DNA of 64,000 nt, from assembly GCF_036373705.1 (NCBI RefSeq), contig NC_089864.1, forward strand, positions 2,722,501 to 2,786,500, in the 5' to 3' direction. This document shows positions 33,441 through 46,600 of this stretch, piece after piece. This DNA comes from Amia ocellicauda (taxonomy: Eukaryota > Chordata > Actinopteri > Amiiformes > Amiidae). Below the pieces are notes generated by a model. It searched no databases and was not told where the DNA came from. It saw only the letters and a list, made by a program, of their open reading frames with translations. A program made the position numbers and the translations under genes. Numbering within the stretch: the first letter of the stretch is position 1; each line of letters begins with the position of its first letter.

Positions 33441-35819
33441 TCTAAAAGTGCTATTATAAAATTCACCCAAAAGCTCAGAACATTTAGCCCTTTGGGATGT
33501 CTGCATTACATTAATTCTAAATGCAGGATATTGACATATACATTTTTTTAATCAATACTGAGATTTACAATCTGAAATTTGTATACCATGCAAACACACA
33601 CACAGACACACACAGACACACACACACACAATATCACACACAGATACAGATACAGCAGTGCCCCCGGCCCAACCTGTGTCTGTCCTACCTGTCACACTAA
33701 TGACCACAGGGCTCTCAATCACTGTACTTAATTCATGGTTTTCCCATAAGAGTACAGTTTGTACCACCAGCTTGAATACCACTGTTTTTATAGCATGATT
33801 TTTATTATTATAACCTGATTTTGCTTACAGAGATACTTAGTGTTGGGATTAGGTCCTGGTCCAGGTTATATTGTTCCAGTACCAACAGCTGCACATTAAC
33901 ATTCAATACGCAGTGAAAGAACCTGATTTACATGGGCTTGTATCCTGTTGGGTGCTGTGTGTGCATTCAGCACCCTGTCCTTGACACCAGTCCGGCAGCA
34001 TATGTTTCCATTTACAGCCAGACTAATGATTGTCAATTTAATATAGAGTTTAATAAAGAATTCCCATCACAAAATGTGTCGACGGCCAAAGATCGTGACA
34101 GTTGAGGAAAAAATTTCAACAACCACTAACAAAACTTCTACTCTTAATACATACTACTGCTACTACTAACATTATTATTAATAATATAAATAATAACATT
34201 ATAGTGTAATATTTCCTAAATGTAAGAACAGTGTCTTGAACACTAATTCATCCATAAAGAATATATATATATATATATTATTTTTTTTTAAATCTAGCTG
34301 ACTTAACTCTCTTTTGTTCCCTCTTTATTAATTACGTCCGGATGGATTTTTTAAATATCTAACAATTTCCAGGACTTGCCTTGCTCTTCCTTTTTCCAAC
34401 ACTGAACTACAGATCCCGGGTGCGTGTCTAACCCTTCTGCTCTGGCAAGGCTAGGATTCGATCAGACATGAATGATGATGTGTGAGGTGATAGTTGTTCA
34501 AAAAGGCTTGACATTTGTGAACACTATTGTTTTTTAATGACTAACAGCTGTAAAGACTTCAACAACCAGTCAGGAAGGTTTTATTTTGTTGGGTTTTTAA
34601 CAATCTACAAAAGGAAAAGGTTAGGTTGAGATGAGAAATTTGGGAGCAACATTTGTATGGGGGAAATGTTGAGGGATAATTTTTTTAATGTGGGGACCTC
34701 ACTGCAACAGTGACCCCCCTGGACCTCAGCAGCAGCACCCCTCTGCCCTCACTTTGTTTTGGGGGGAAATATGTGATTTGGGGGATTTTTAGGACCAGAT
34801 TGGGGGGAAATTATGGAGAGGACCTGGCAACACTGATTGACATGACAGCGAAAAGTAATGTTTGTGGAGAGCGATTATTAATAGAAAATAAATAGGATGT
34901 TTTAGACATTTACATTTACGGTGACAGCTGTGACAGACGTGGGTAACAGCAGACTGGACATATTCAAACACCTCAAATCACTAGTGTTAAGTTGTTATGG
35001 TTTCTTCATAGTTTTATATTTATACTAGTTTACCTTGGTATAGTGTTAAAATGTATTTTCATATAATTGCATTTTGTTTCTGAAAAGGTAAAACTTTTAT
35101 ATACATTAATTTATTAACTGAAACAAACATGATACTCATCGTTCATGTTATTTATGGTTTATGTATTATGTTTTAGCACCATTTTTTTTACTTGGTAAAG
35201 CATTTTTGCTTTTTACCATGCAACAATGTATTGAACAAATACGTGTTTTTTATCTGATCTATTTTTATACATTTGTACTGTAATGTTTGATAAGTGTCCA
35301 GGGATTGAATGTTACACTCATGACATCTTGTTCAGACATGAACACATTACATTTTTTTGCAATTAAATATTTTGTTGAGGTCATAACACTGTGTCCTCTT
35401 AATGGAAATTAGATAACCAGAGCTAGGTAGGGTTACCATAACTAATTATTAGTGGAGCAGTAACTTTACCTAAGGAGCTTCTTAATATACAGTGTTAAAG
35501 ATGCATTCCAGTGATTTTGGGGGGTTGTGTACACATTCTGTCCAATCAGGCATTTTCTTTATTGTTCTATATTGAGGTAACCCTATTTTGTTCACTAATA
35601 CCAATCCCTCTTGCAGTGAACAGGGATGTATATTGCACTTTTGGGGGTGAGGCAGGTGGAGAAGTTGTCTATAGTGTTCATGACTAAGGTATCACTTGTC
35701 TATTGTGGTAATGTCACTCTAAAAAAAAAATCAAAAAATGGTAGCAATAAGTGAAATTTTTGCTGTATTTTAATGAATTCCCATCTTATCATTGTAATTT
35801 GCTTCAATTGTTCAAATGC
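33441..35819. other. Long AT-rich stretch without a supported gene
   Basis: It contains a (CA)n tract at about 33593-33630 and an (AT)n tract at about 34261-34280. A weak possible Ig-exon trace lies on the minus strand near 33667-33780 (reads ELSTVIESPVVISVTG before a GT). Elsewhere nothing could be assigned on either strand. Confidence 0.35.
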
Positions 35820-36070
35820 GGACGTCCAGGGAAACCCACTAATCAAAAGCAGGCCCACAGTCAAGACTTAGCATAGATTGCAATCAACAGGGGGTTTAAA
35901 TACAGAGCAGAGTGAGGCAGGAGACAGGGATGTGAGCTGCTGATCCAATGAGAGTGGAGGTGAATGTTGCGAGTGCACATGGTGCTGTGGAATGTCAAGT
36001 GGATAATTGATGCTAGGAAATGAGAAAGGCAGGTTAGAATTTGGGGATGACAATCTCTGATGGCAAACAA
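35820..36070. repeat. Degenerate dispersed repeat, copy 2
   Basis: Resembles 7200-7620 in the pattern GAGGCAGG..ACAGGG.TGTGAG.TGCTG.(A/T)CCAATG. Non-coding and unassigned. Confidence 0.35.
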
Positions 36071-36889
36071 TGTAAGTGTAGATTAGGGATGAAGCATATA
36101 TACATGACATGTAAACATTTTAATTTTCACAATATTTCTATATTTAGCAGCAATGAGGATCATCAATAAGTATTGATTTTAGAAATGTTGTTTACTAGCC
36201 TTGGTGTGTGCGAATGCAGTCACTATGTCCTCCAGATAGAGGTAGTTTGTCTTGTGTTCTCATCATCAACAGGAGGATGGACTTCTATTTTTGCTCCTCC
36301 CGAAAATAATATTGCTCCTGTGTAAAGATAAGAAAGCGTTGAATGTAAAATAGCATGTTTGTGTAGTCAATGTACTACTTATGAATGAAAAAAACAGCTA
36401 ATGATTCTTGCAGAATATGAACATATTTTTTTATTTTAGCAGAATATTAACGAAGCAGTTGAAAACTTGTTTTAAAATAAATCTGGATGATAAATCTGGA
36501 TAGATAGATATACTTTTTTCTACTGCTTGTAGAAAAATATTCTAACAATCTAAGCTAAGTTAGCAAACTATTTTATTGACTTTAGTATTGCTAGTACAAT
36601 GCCAATGATGGTGTCGCCTTACTGAGCTAGCAGCGAACATTGGGCTACATCAGCTAGCTACATCCACAAAAAAATAACTGCTAATTTACTTTTAGGTCTT
36701 TCTGTGACAGAATCCGAATATTGTTTGTGTGTGTTTTACAGGAGCTATCTGGCCAGTCACAGTTGTGAGGATGTTACTGGTGACAGCAAGATATATCTTA
36801 CCATGTCTGCTGCTTTATGGCATCCCCTGAAGGTCATTTGAATAGAAAGGGAATTGAGTGAATCAAATGGATCATGGAGTACAAGAATA
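36071..36889 (+). other. Non-coding, partly duplicated upstream segment
   Basis: Mostly AT-rich. Around 36736 it carries TTTTACAGGAGCTATCTGGCC, shared with about 12534, so it is the outer edge of the duplicated block upstream of copy 3. No gene seen. Confidence 0.35.
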
Positions 36890-37369
36890 TCATAAAAGAG
36901 AGACACAGATACAGAGAGAGAGCACTGAGACAGAGAGACACAAACAGAGAGAGAGACACACAGAACCAGACTATGGAAACCTGTAGATCTCTAGGACCAG
37001 TGCTGTAGACCCTGCTGTACTGTCTCTCTCCAGGTCCAGGGCTGCAGACCAGTGCCTGTCATTATCACCCCACTGAGGGTGTGAGCAGGGGCCTCAGGGA
37101 GAGACAGCACCTCTCCACTCTATGGAAATCACTGTTCCACTCCAGTGTCCCCTGATGCTGCACTGATGGGAACTCATTGCAAACCGAGAGAATAGATTTG
37201 CATGTAGTGCCAGAGAGAGAGGCTGTCAGCCCAGGAGACAAACATGTTAATATTGCAGAGCATCACACTAACAGAGATGCACAGACAAAGAGAGCACTGA
37301 GACAGAGACACAGACATACAGAGACACAGAACCAGACTGGAAATACATTTTTATTGATAGTGTAAGCAG
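36890..37369 (+). other. Candidate 5' untranslated exon region of lectin copy 3
   Basis: Counterpart of 13540-14131. It has the same purine-rich double unit (GAGAGACACACAGAACCAGAC..) and ends with GTAAGCAG|GTAAGGA, a strong donor after 37369. Non-coding. The next downstream acceptor in the same context is the one at 40624 before the copy 3 ATG exon. Confidence 0.35.
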
Positions 37370-37508
37370 GTAAGGATTTGCATTTAATTGTACATAATGA
37401 TTTCTTATTCCTTTTGAACATAGCTGGAAAAAACAAACATGTTTTTCTACATTGTTTTTTTATTCTTATGTATCCTAGTGACAAGTGTATTTATGTTGTT
37501 GCTCCTAG

Positions 37509-37554
<46 letters not shown>

Positions 37555-38107
37555 TTTGAGCCAATTGAAGAACTTTGTTCCTCCTTCTCTCCTCCCTCAT
37601 GTTGCAATTTTGATATATTTGTCTCTTGAATAAGAACTTCAATAACAGACGGACTCCTACACTGTTCTGTGTTTAAATGATCTTCACGACTCTAGTCCAG
37701 AGCTGTTCCCAGCTGCTCCCTGTATTTCCAGTCCCTCGATATCACGAAGTCAACTAGAATATGTGGTAACAGCCTTGTTGATACTAAGAGAGTTTAAATC
37801 ACACCCACAGTCAATATATGCAGTTACTGATTGGAAATGTGATATGGGGACATGATTGTAGGCAATTTGTGAAAGTTAACAAGCAAATCAATTGTGTCAA
37901 GGGCAATGGTGTTTTGCCTATTTTGTGTGGAACTGAAAACAGGATGACGCTTCAGTCTTTGCATAATTTCCATACTGTCTAATATGTCATCTCTGCACAA
38001 GGACGTAGGGAGAGTAAAAGCCCTAGAGCTGCACTGTGAGCAGGAGACAGGAACCTCCAGTTGTGCAGTGAGGGAGTTGCAGACTAATGGGTATATATTG
38101 CTCTATG
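37370..38107 (+). repeat. Duplicated non-coding segment (matches 14132-14896)
   Basis: Shared sequence as described for the partner block. A (TA)n run at about 37513-37553 is specific to this copy. No coding content. Confidence 0.6.
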
Positions 38108-38835
38108 GGTGACAAATTAAAGGAAAAACCTGAATAAATGAGTGGTGGAACATAACAAATGCGGATGCCTCTAAACAGTTGTACTGCATGATACAATTAA
38201 GCAATTAACATCCTATCATGCTCAATGGTATGTATAAAAATGCTGAGCAGGCCCAATTAACCTTGATTTTGTATCAAGATGGCAAGAGGAAAGGGTCCAA
38301 GTGACTTTGAAAGAAGGGGCATTATTAGGGCACGAATGGCATGAGCTTCAGTCACAAAGACTGATCAACTTGATAGTGTTTTATTAGGAACAGTGACTAA
38401 AGTTACATCTGTATTTATATCTATGGGAAAGACATCAGTAAATAGGGTTGGAAATTGTGGTCGAAAGCGTACATTTGATGACCGTGATGCTTATATCAGG
38501 GGGCTCATGTCTCTTCCAGGATGACAATGCCCCCATCCACAGGGCATGAGGGGTCACTGAATGGTTGATGAGTATGAAAATGATGTGAATCATATGCTAT
38601 GGCCTTTGCAGTAATCACATCTCAACCCAATTGAACACCTATAGGAGATTTTGGACCAACATGTTAGACAGCATTCTCCACCACCATCATCAGAAGACCA
38701 AATGAATGTTCATCCCTCCAGTAGAGTTCAGAGACTCAGAATCTGTGCCAAGAGCATTGAAGCTGTTCTGGCAACCCGTGGTTCCCAACACCTTACTGAG
38801 ACACTTTATGTGGGTTTTTCCTTTAATTTGTCACC
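38108..38835 (+). mobile_element. Tc1-like transposon family C, decayed
   Basis: The element is 728 bp with perfect 23-bp inverted repeats, GGTGACAAATTAAAGGAAAA.. and its complement. Interior traces fit a Tc1 transposase gene: ATGGCAAGAGGAAAGGGTCC with following SDFERRGIIRARMA-like codons, later GATGACAATGCCCCC (second Asp block) and CTCAACCCAATTGAACACCT (NPIEH block). It is shorter than a complete element and full of stops, so it is inactive. It occupies nearly the same site in this duplicate as the B/A Tc1 mosaic does at 14897-15721. Confidence 0.8.
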
Positions 38836-39529
38836 TGTCTGTTTCACTAGCAGTGGTATATACTATAATAGCAATAAGCAGACAACAGTGACAGCCAATT
38901 CAAATGGTGTGCTGCATGCAGGTGACAAGCACATGGCAGCCCATATGTCTAACAGGGTGACCTGTGGCACTCTAACCCCTTGGTCACCAGACGCTCAATG
39001 GAGATTTCTGCAACACTAGGGGAGCTGCTGTACTGGAGTGCACCATGTGGAACCGGGTGGCACTGGGTCTGCACCAGGTGCTCTGGGTCAGTACAGAGAT
39101 GTACCATTCGAACCAGGATCACATTAATGCTCCGTGTGCTGGGTAGCAAGGTGTCGTGTGAAAAACACTGAAGCCAATTATTCGTGATGACATTACAGAG
39201 ATGGCTCTCAGGCATGCTGGGCAAGAGCAGCTTCCTGAGTCTCAACTCCTAGAGCCTGGGAGGAGAAGGAAGGAGATCCAAGGCTATAGCTGCTGCTGTG
39301 GGCTATAGCCAGTGGTCTGGTCAGGAAGAAGTCCCTTTCATGGCAGGGATAAGGAGCCTCTTTTTTTACCTGATTGCCAACAGCTGTAAATAAAAGCAAT
39401 AAAAAGGAAGGTGATTTACAACTGACAGGATAATGTAGACAATAGAATATATAACAATAGCAATTACACAAGACAACTACAGGGAGCCCCATGTCCAGTG
39501 CAACTAAATTAATAATATATGACTAAAAA
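38836..39529 (+). repeat. Duplicated non-coding segment (matches 15722-16172), then unassigned
   Basis: To about 39255 it matches the partner block. From 39256 to 39529 no homologue is seen in the window and nothing coding is recognised. Confidence 0.55.
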
Positions 39530-39615
39530 TATACAGCTCTTGAAGAAAATTAAGTGACCACTTACCATTGATTTCTGAACTTGGAGTGGTCTCTTAATTT
39601 TTTCAGAGCTGTATA
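39530..39615. mobile_element. Very short mariner-like MITE
   Basis: Two inverted ends, TACAGCTCTTGAAGAAAATT and the complement of TACAGCTCTGAAAAAATTAA, each followed by AAG(T/A)GACCACT in its own orientation. They are separated by only ~20 bp and flanked by TA. It is essentially a transposon reduced to its inverted repeats. Confidence 0.65.
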
Positions 39616-40624
39616 TGAATGAAGTGGGTTTGGAAATTCTCAGGATAGTGACAAGTTTATTACAGACAACATAAATGCAGGTTAACCTGGAGCTCTCCTT
39701 TCACTTGAAGTAAAGAAACTAAGGATGTGAGTAGGGGAAGCCATTCTTTATCTCCAGATATGCAATAGGTTTCAGTCAGAAGTGATTACATCTCATTAAA
39801 ATACAATTGTACAAAACAATGTACCACATGTATAATCATTAAGAAGGACCTAAGTTTGTTATTATTGTTGAAGTGTTGGATGTGTTGATTGGTGCTAGTC
39901 TGCATTCTTCAGATAGCAGATGTTTATCAAATACATGGTTTAAAGTCCTTAATCAAATAGCTGTGCCCCAAAACACACAACCTGTATACTGTTTAACTGT
40001 TTTAGCTGATTGATTATCCTAGAAGGCAGTGGCTGAATGAAATAACCAAAAGGCAATAGTTGATTGAATAATTCTAGACAGTAGTTTTTTTCCCCACTAC
40101 ATTAGTATATATTAAACAAGTTAAGAGTTTTCTCAGGAGTCCAAAGGTCCCAAATGAACAGGAAAAGAGGCAGAGTCACTTTGTGCTGCATTAGTTGAAG
40201 CACGCAGAGCAAGGGTTTTCTTGAAAGACAACACAAGGCGGCCAGCTTTGTTAAACAGTGAGTTAATGAGTTCCCATAGTAATGACATTATGACACCCCT
40301 GTTACAATATTGATTTTTCAGAAAGTTTAAACAAGTAAATGTGAGTTTCAACAATATACTTTTCAATGTATCCATTTATTTATTAATTCATTATCACAGT
40401 GCTATTTATATACACACCTCACTCCAGCTCCAGGCTCCAGTGTTGTGCAGAGGTGATATTCTTTGCTGGAGCACCATGGTCACCAAAACACATCATTGTA
40501 TTGGAAATGCATATGGATCTCTTCAGTGTTGTTGAGTTAACACCAAGCAGTTGTCCTGCTTGAACACAGCAACCAGATCCTGTCCTGCCAGTGAGCACTA
40601 ACCCCTGTCTCTGTGTGTTTGCAG
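39616..40624 (+). promoter_or_regulatory. 5' flank of lectin copy 3 with candidate splice acceptor
   Basis: The first 600 bases are AT-rich and unassigned. From about 40250 the sequence follows the start of the window (TTTCAGAAAGT..AACAAGTAAA.., then CACCTCACTCCAGCTCCAGG). It ends with a GTGTGTTTGCAG acceptor at 40624, before the ATG at 40642. Confidence 0.45.
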
Positions 40625-40641
40625 ACTGACCAGCCACAGTC

Positions 40642-43600
40642 ATGGAGTGGAGGGCATTTCTCATCCTGTTCTCAGGTCAGTGTCCCCTGTGTTCCTGACT
40701 TTGTCTGACACACAATCTGACAGGAACAGCCCTGATCACAACACCTCACACTGTTGGCCCAGTATTGCCCCAACATCACCCACTACAGCGACAGGACTGC
40801 AGCCCTGAGCCAGTGTCCTTCTGCTGACTGGGCCCAGTCTCTCAGCAGCAACACTGACCAGCAACACTGTCACACAGCCAGGACTCCACAGCACCAGCAC
40901 AGCTAGAGACCCTGAATCAGCACTGACTGACTCTCCACACTGACTCACCAGCATTGCTGTAGGACACTCAGTGATATCCAACATTTGTATTTAGCATTTA
41001 CATAAGTGTATACAAGATATACAGTAAACAATATATGTTATTACATCCTATATTGTAAAAGCTGATAAGCGCAGACAAGATATTAAGTCAAAATTAAGAA
41101 CTAATTAGCATAGGGGAAATCAAAATAAATAATACAAGTACCAGTGATGCAAAGCAAGAAGAATGACAAAATGTTTTGCAAAGGTAAGAGTATGACAGTG
41201 TCTCTGTCAGTTTCAGTGTCTGCTGTTTGACATTGACACTCACCTACCTCTGTTTCGACCACACTGCACCAAGTCAGACCCTCGTCTCTCCATACATCCC
41301 CTCCAGACCACTGCGCTCCTCCAGTGCCAGAAGACTAACTCTGCCTCCTCTCCACTCTCCTTCCTCCAGAGCCGCTCCTTCTCATCCCTGGCCCTGAAAT
41401 GATGGAACTACCTTCCCACTGAAGTCAAAACAGCAGAGTCCCTGACCTCCTTCTGGAGATTACTCAAGACACATCTTTTCAAACAGTACTTGTATTTTAG
41501 TAATTTGCTCTCCTGTATGACTAAATGACTAAATTACAAGTACAGTCTGAACAGATGTGTATTGAGTAATTGCCAGAAGGAGTTCAGGGACTCTGCTGTT
41601 TTGACTTCAGTGGGAAGGTAGTTCCATCATTTCAGGGCCAGGGATGAGAAGGAGCGGCTCTGGAGGAAGGAGAGTGGAGAGGAGGCAGAGTTAGTCTTCT
41701 GGCACCAGAAGACTGCAGCGGTCTGGATGGGATGTTTGGAGAGACGAGGGTCTGAAGGTAATTTGGTGCAGTCTGGTAGAGACAGTGGTAGATGAGGGTC
41801 AGTGTCTTGAACTAAATACATGACGATATTGGGAGCCAGTGGAGGGAGCAGAGCAGTGGAGTAGCACGAGTTCTGGATGAACTGGAGTGGGCGGGTAGTA
41901 GTTGCAGGCAGGCCAGCCAAGATGGAGTTGCGTATGTTGCTCAGGAACAATCTGCAGGTGCGTGTCAGCGTGGTGATGTGCTGAGTGTAGGAGAGCGCAA
42001 GATCGAGGGTGACTCCTAGGTTCTTAGCAGAAGAAGAGGGAGAGAGCATCGTAAATTCCAAGGGGCTTGAGATGGAGAGGTCAGCAGAAGGTGAGGAAGA
42101 GGGGGGGAAAAAGAGGAGATCAGATAGCAGGCAAGCAGGAAGAGATGTGAGAGGGGATGAGTGTGTATCAAGAGGAGGGAAAAGACTGGAAGATTTGGGC
42201 ATCATCTGTGTAAAAATGGCAAGAGAATCCATGGGATGCTATGAGGGGGCCCAGGGAGTAAGTGAAGGGAGAGAACAGGAGGGGGACCAGGATGGAGCCT
42301 TGGGGTATGCCTGTGAGGAGAGGTTGGGGGGTGGTTGAGGAACCTTGCGATGTTACTTGATAGGTCCGGTCATTTGTAGGTAGGAGGAGAACAAGGTGAG
42401 AGTAGTCCTAGAGTTTCCAATGTCACCGTGGCAGGAGAGGAGGATGGAGTGATCAATAGTGTCAAATGCTGCGGAGAGATCAAGGAGGATGAGGACTGAG
42501 GAGAGGGAGGTGCCCGAGCATAGCTGAGGGAGTCAGTGACTGCCAGGAGAGCAATCTCAGTGGAGTGGGCTGTGCGGAAGACGGATTGCAGAGGATCCAG
42601 GAGTGAGTGATGGGAATGAAAGGCAGAGTGCTGATGGTGGACCACATGCTTGAGGGTCTTTGAAAGTAATAGGAGCAGGGAGACAGGGTGGTAGTTCTGT
42701 GGAGAAGTAGGGTCAAGGGTAGGTTTCTTGAGGAGTGGGATGACAGCAGCTTGTTTAAATGCAGAGGGGAAACAGCCAGAGAGGAGTGAGGATGGAGGAG
42801 ATGAAGGGGAGTAGATCAGGAGCAGTCGATTGGAGGAGGTGAGTCGGGAGAGGGTCCAGGGCACACATTGTGGGTTTATTACCTATCAGGTGAGAGGAAA
42901 GTTCAGAGTCCGAAAGAGGTGAGAACGAAGAAAAGGAAACTTGATCGGTGGGAGACTTGGTTGGGATGGGAGAGGAGGGGGGACTGTGGAAGAGCTTGCA
43001 GATGTCTGTGATCTTAGTGGAGAAGGAGAGAAAATTCAGCAGAGAGAGAGTAAAGAGGAGGGGGAGGCGAAGAGGGAAGAGAAGGTGGAGTAGAGTTTGC
43101 GGTGGTTGTTGACAGAGGATTCAAAGAGTGCTTGGAAGTAAGACTCCTTGTCTGAGGTGAGGAAGAGAATGTGGAAAGTAGAGAGCGATAGAGTTCAAGG
43201 GCAGCAGGGAATTTGGACCTCTTGCACTTCCACTTCTGATCGGGTTGAGCAGAGAACGGAAGAGAATGGAAGAGATCCAAGGCGGTAGCACAGTTAATGG
43301 ACAGATAGGAAAAACAGTCAATGGAAGGTAAAAGAGTGAGAGCAATGGAGACAAGGTGAAGGGGGAGATGGAGCACAATTTATGGTGGAAGGTGATAGAG
43401 AGAATGGGTGGGGTGGGGAGGGAGGGGAGAGAAAGGGAGAAAAAGATGAAGTAGTGGTCTTAGATATCCAGGGGTGTCACAGAGTGCATAGAAGAGAAGA
43501 TGAGATATAGCTGGTGGCCTGCCCTGTGAGTCGGGGGAGATGGGGAGAGATAGCAGTTAAGAGTGGAGGAGGGGAAGAAATCCGACAGAATGGGAGAGGT

Positions 43601-46600
43601 TGGAGAGGTGGATGTTAAAGTCTCCCAGGAGGATGGTAGGTAAGGACAGCGAGGGGAGGGAGGAGAGAAGAAAGTTTAGTTCTTCCAAGAAGGAGGCGAG
43701 TGGACTGGGAGGACAATAGAGAACTAGAAGTAAGAGGTGAGAGGGAGAGGCGAGTTCTACTTCATGGAATTCAAAGCCGTTATTCGTGATAGAGGAGAGA
43801 AAGGGGGGAGACAGAGAAGAGGAGAGAGATGGAGAGTAGCAGCCCCGTGGGGCAGGACAAACAGAGAGGATAAGGCAGCAGGGGTGGTTGTGTTCTCAGG
43901 AGAGATCAATTTCTTGGTGAGAGTGAGGAAATCATGTGGTGGGAGGCAAAAGTGTAGATTAAGTTGGCCTTGTTGGAAGCTGAGTGGCAGTTCCAGGTTA
44001 CAGAAACTGCATCAATATATAGTCTAAACTGCATTAAGAAAGACAGTACTTAACAAACAGTAGCTGCCCTTACGAATATAGGTACAGTATAAATACAATT
44101 AAATAAAGTATAGAAAGTAAACGACCGGTTGCAAAAGAAGGAGAGCAGGCACTCAATTTAAAGGAGACAATTTAAACACTGAGTGTTGTGTTGTGTGTTT
44201 CCAGGGATCTGCAGCCTCTCCTCATGTCTCACTCATCAGTATGTCTTTGTGAACACATCCCTGGGCTGGACTGACGCACAACAATACTGCAGAGAGAAAC
44301 ACACTGACCTGGCCTCCATTGACAACGCAGAAGAACTGGACAGACTGCTCAACACTGCAGACAGCACTTATACAGGCCAGGCCTGGATAGGACTGTATTA
44401 TGACATGAACAGGTGGCAGTGGTCCCTGACAGACAGGGAGTTCAACATAGTGGGGCAGTCCGAGTATCGCAACTGGGGCACAGTTCAACCTGATAACTGG
44501 GGAGGCAATGAGAACTGTGTAGAAATGAACCCTGATGGTAGCTGGTCTGATGTTACTTGTCCAAGCAATTTCCGCTTCATTTGCCATCAAGGTAAGCACC
44601 TTGGTCTGCTCTCACCTCTATGTCATTCCTCCAGTACTGCTTCCCCTTAACGCCACTTATTGTGAATAATGCTCAATCACAATAATCTGAATTAGTCAAA
44701 TAACTACTGTGCATTACGAACATTATCACACCAGTTAAGAGGGCAATGTCTCTGCCTACTGACACTTCTGTAGTGATGCATATTTTTTCCTTAATAGTAT
44801 AACACACAACGCACTAAATTAAGATCGTCACCAGCGAACCTGTAAATTGATACATGCATCCGTCACAGCTGAGTAGTTGTGACCAACTACAGCACCTCAA
44901 TTTTTAAGCAAGAGAGGAACTCGCACCACCCCTTCTGTTTCTCTCTCCCCGGGCAGGCTCGATTTGACCAAGACACAACAGCACAAATGGGTAAGTAATT
45001 ATTTTTATTTGTACAGGGTTATCTCCACCCTCCAACACAGGGCACAAAGGCTGTGCTAGGGCAGTTTTATAAAAGACACACCACAAGAACAGACTGTAAA
45101 GAATGGAAGAAAAAATATACTAAATAAACCCCCACCTTTAATATTCTGGGCAAATACTACACTAAAATCCCCTCACCAAAACAAAAACAAAAATCCCCTT
45201 AAATGTAAGCAAATTCACTGTAGCAGCAACAAGACTTCCCAGATCTATACCCACAATAAATAACACTCAATTTCAAGGACACAATTGAGCATCAGTTAAT
45301 ATTATACTTCTCTCTTATCAGGTAGCAGCAACACCACAAACCACTTGTAGGTCAGCAAGATGCCTACTACATGATGGACTTAATCTATGGCACCTCCAAG
45401 GTCGGTAGCCGTTTTGGGCCAGGCAAGACCCGGACTAGCCCCTCACCAACCAACTAGGAATCCCACGGAAATCAAGGTAAGAAATGACAGTACAGTTGAC
45501 AGAAGTGATTATTATTGTGCAGATTGAAATTCTAATGTCTTTTCTCTTTTCAGGTTGCAGATCCGGGAATGGCCACCAGGGGGGAGCAAGGGAAGACCAC
45601 AAAAAGTCAAGTCTAGAGTGCAAGTGCAGATCTTTTCCAAGAAGAACACGAATTGCCACTACCACTTCCTATGAAGCATTTAATAAATTAATCAAAATGC
45701 CGTATCTGGGTCTCCTAATTTCAGTATTCAATACTGCCTTTTTCAACAAGAATGAAGCAAAAGTACTCTGCCTTAGTCCATGGTCTCCAAATGCCAGGTC
45801 TTTGTTTCATAGGTCTTGTTCCAGTAATCCTTCACAGCTCAGAGTTCCCTCAATCTGCATCTTCACGGTCTAATCCCCCTGCTCTCTCCTCCAGCGCTCA
45901 CCTTATTTTTAGGTAGCTCTCCTCTGTTCGGTGTTCTTTCAGTGTCTCTCTATTTAATGAATAAAGCCTCCTGCATCTGTAGCAGGAGCTAGACTCAGGG
46001 GTGCAGGTGACAGTAATTAGGCAGGTGACGCAGGGAAGTCCATGAGGGAATGTGACCAGGGGGCGTGCACAAATAACTAAAATAGACACACATGAGAACC
46101 ATAAACCAAGTCAAAAACATTTAAGGAAATAACACTGAATGAAAGAACCCCAAAACAAGGTTAATTAATAAGGGAAAATAACAAAGAAAAACAGTGAAAT
46201 ACAGTAATAAAGTGCAGACATTAACCTATTTGATAAACCCAACAGCAAACAATAATGAAATAATAAAGTCATTAATGCCTGTCACAACCCATTTGTGACA
46301 TGTGTAGAGCACAAGAAGAAGAAACTTGATCTTGGCAATGTAGGTGGAGACATTGAATTGGTTATGTTTTCTGTTATGTTAATTAAATAAATTCAGCATG
46401 AGATGCACTGCAGTCTGAACCCGCTGGGTTTGTCTTCACAGAGACCAGTGATGCCACACAGAGATACGTCCTGACTGACCAAGCAAAGACCTGGACAGAG
46501 GCGCAGAGATTCTGTAGAGAGAATTACACAGACCTGGTCAGTGTGAGGAGCCAGAGTGAGAATGAGGAGGTGAAGAAAGCAGCGAATGGGCAGTGTGTAT

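Larger units (their letters stand above)
40983..43930 (-). mobile_element. L2-clade LINE in intron 1 of lectin copy 3
   Basis: On the minus strand, from about 43930 down: an endonuclease trace with [15 protein letters not shown] (about 43600-43650), RT blocks, and 3' untranslated sequence down to 40983. RT blocks include [39 protein letters not shown] and [20 protein letters not shown] near 42370-42864, and [17 protein letters not shown] near 42100. This arrangement and wording are typical of fish L2 elements. Frames are interrupted, so it is inactive. It is split by an inverted copy of its own 3' coding end (41240-41525). It replaced most of the 3' part of intron 1. Confidence 0.75.

Noticed and set aside
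33552-33782. Minus-strand Ig exon at 33667-33780
   Set aside because: ELSTVIESPVVISVTG before a GT looks Ig-like, but the rest of the domain, an acceptor and neighbouring exons are not visible. Kept only as a weak note in the region entry.
37378-37633. Frames with YIYIYIYI runs
   Set aside because: Translation of the (TA)n microsatellite.
42009-42338. Plus-strand frame rich in Glu/Gly/Arg at 42009
   Set aside because: It is antisense to the L2 reverse transcriptase region, which gives the meaningful translation on the minus strand.
45484-45873. 129-codon frame in the copy 3 intron 2 insertion
   Set aside because: No recognisable domain and composition like surrounding non-coding DNA; considered incidental.
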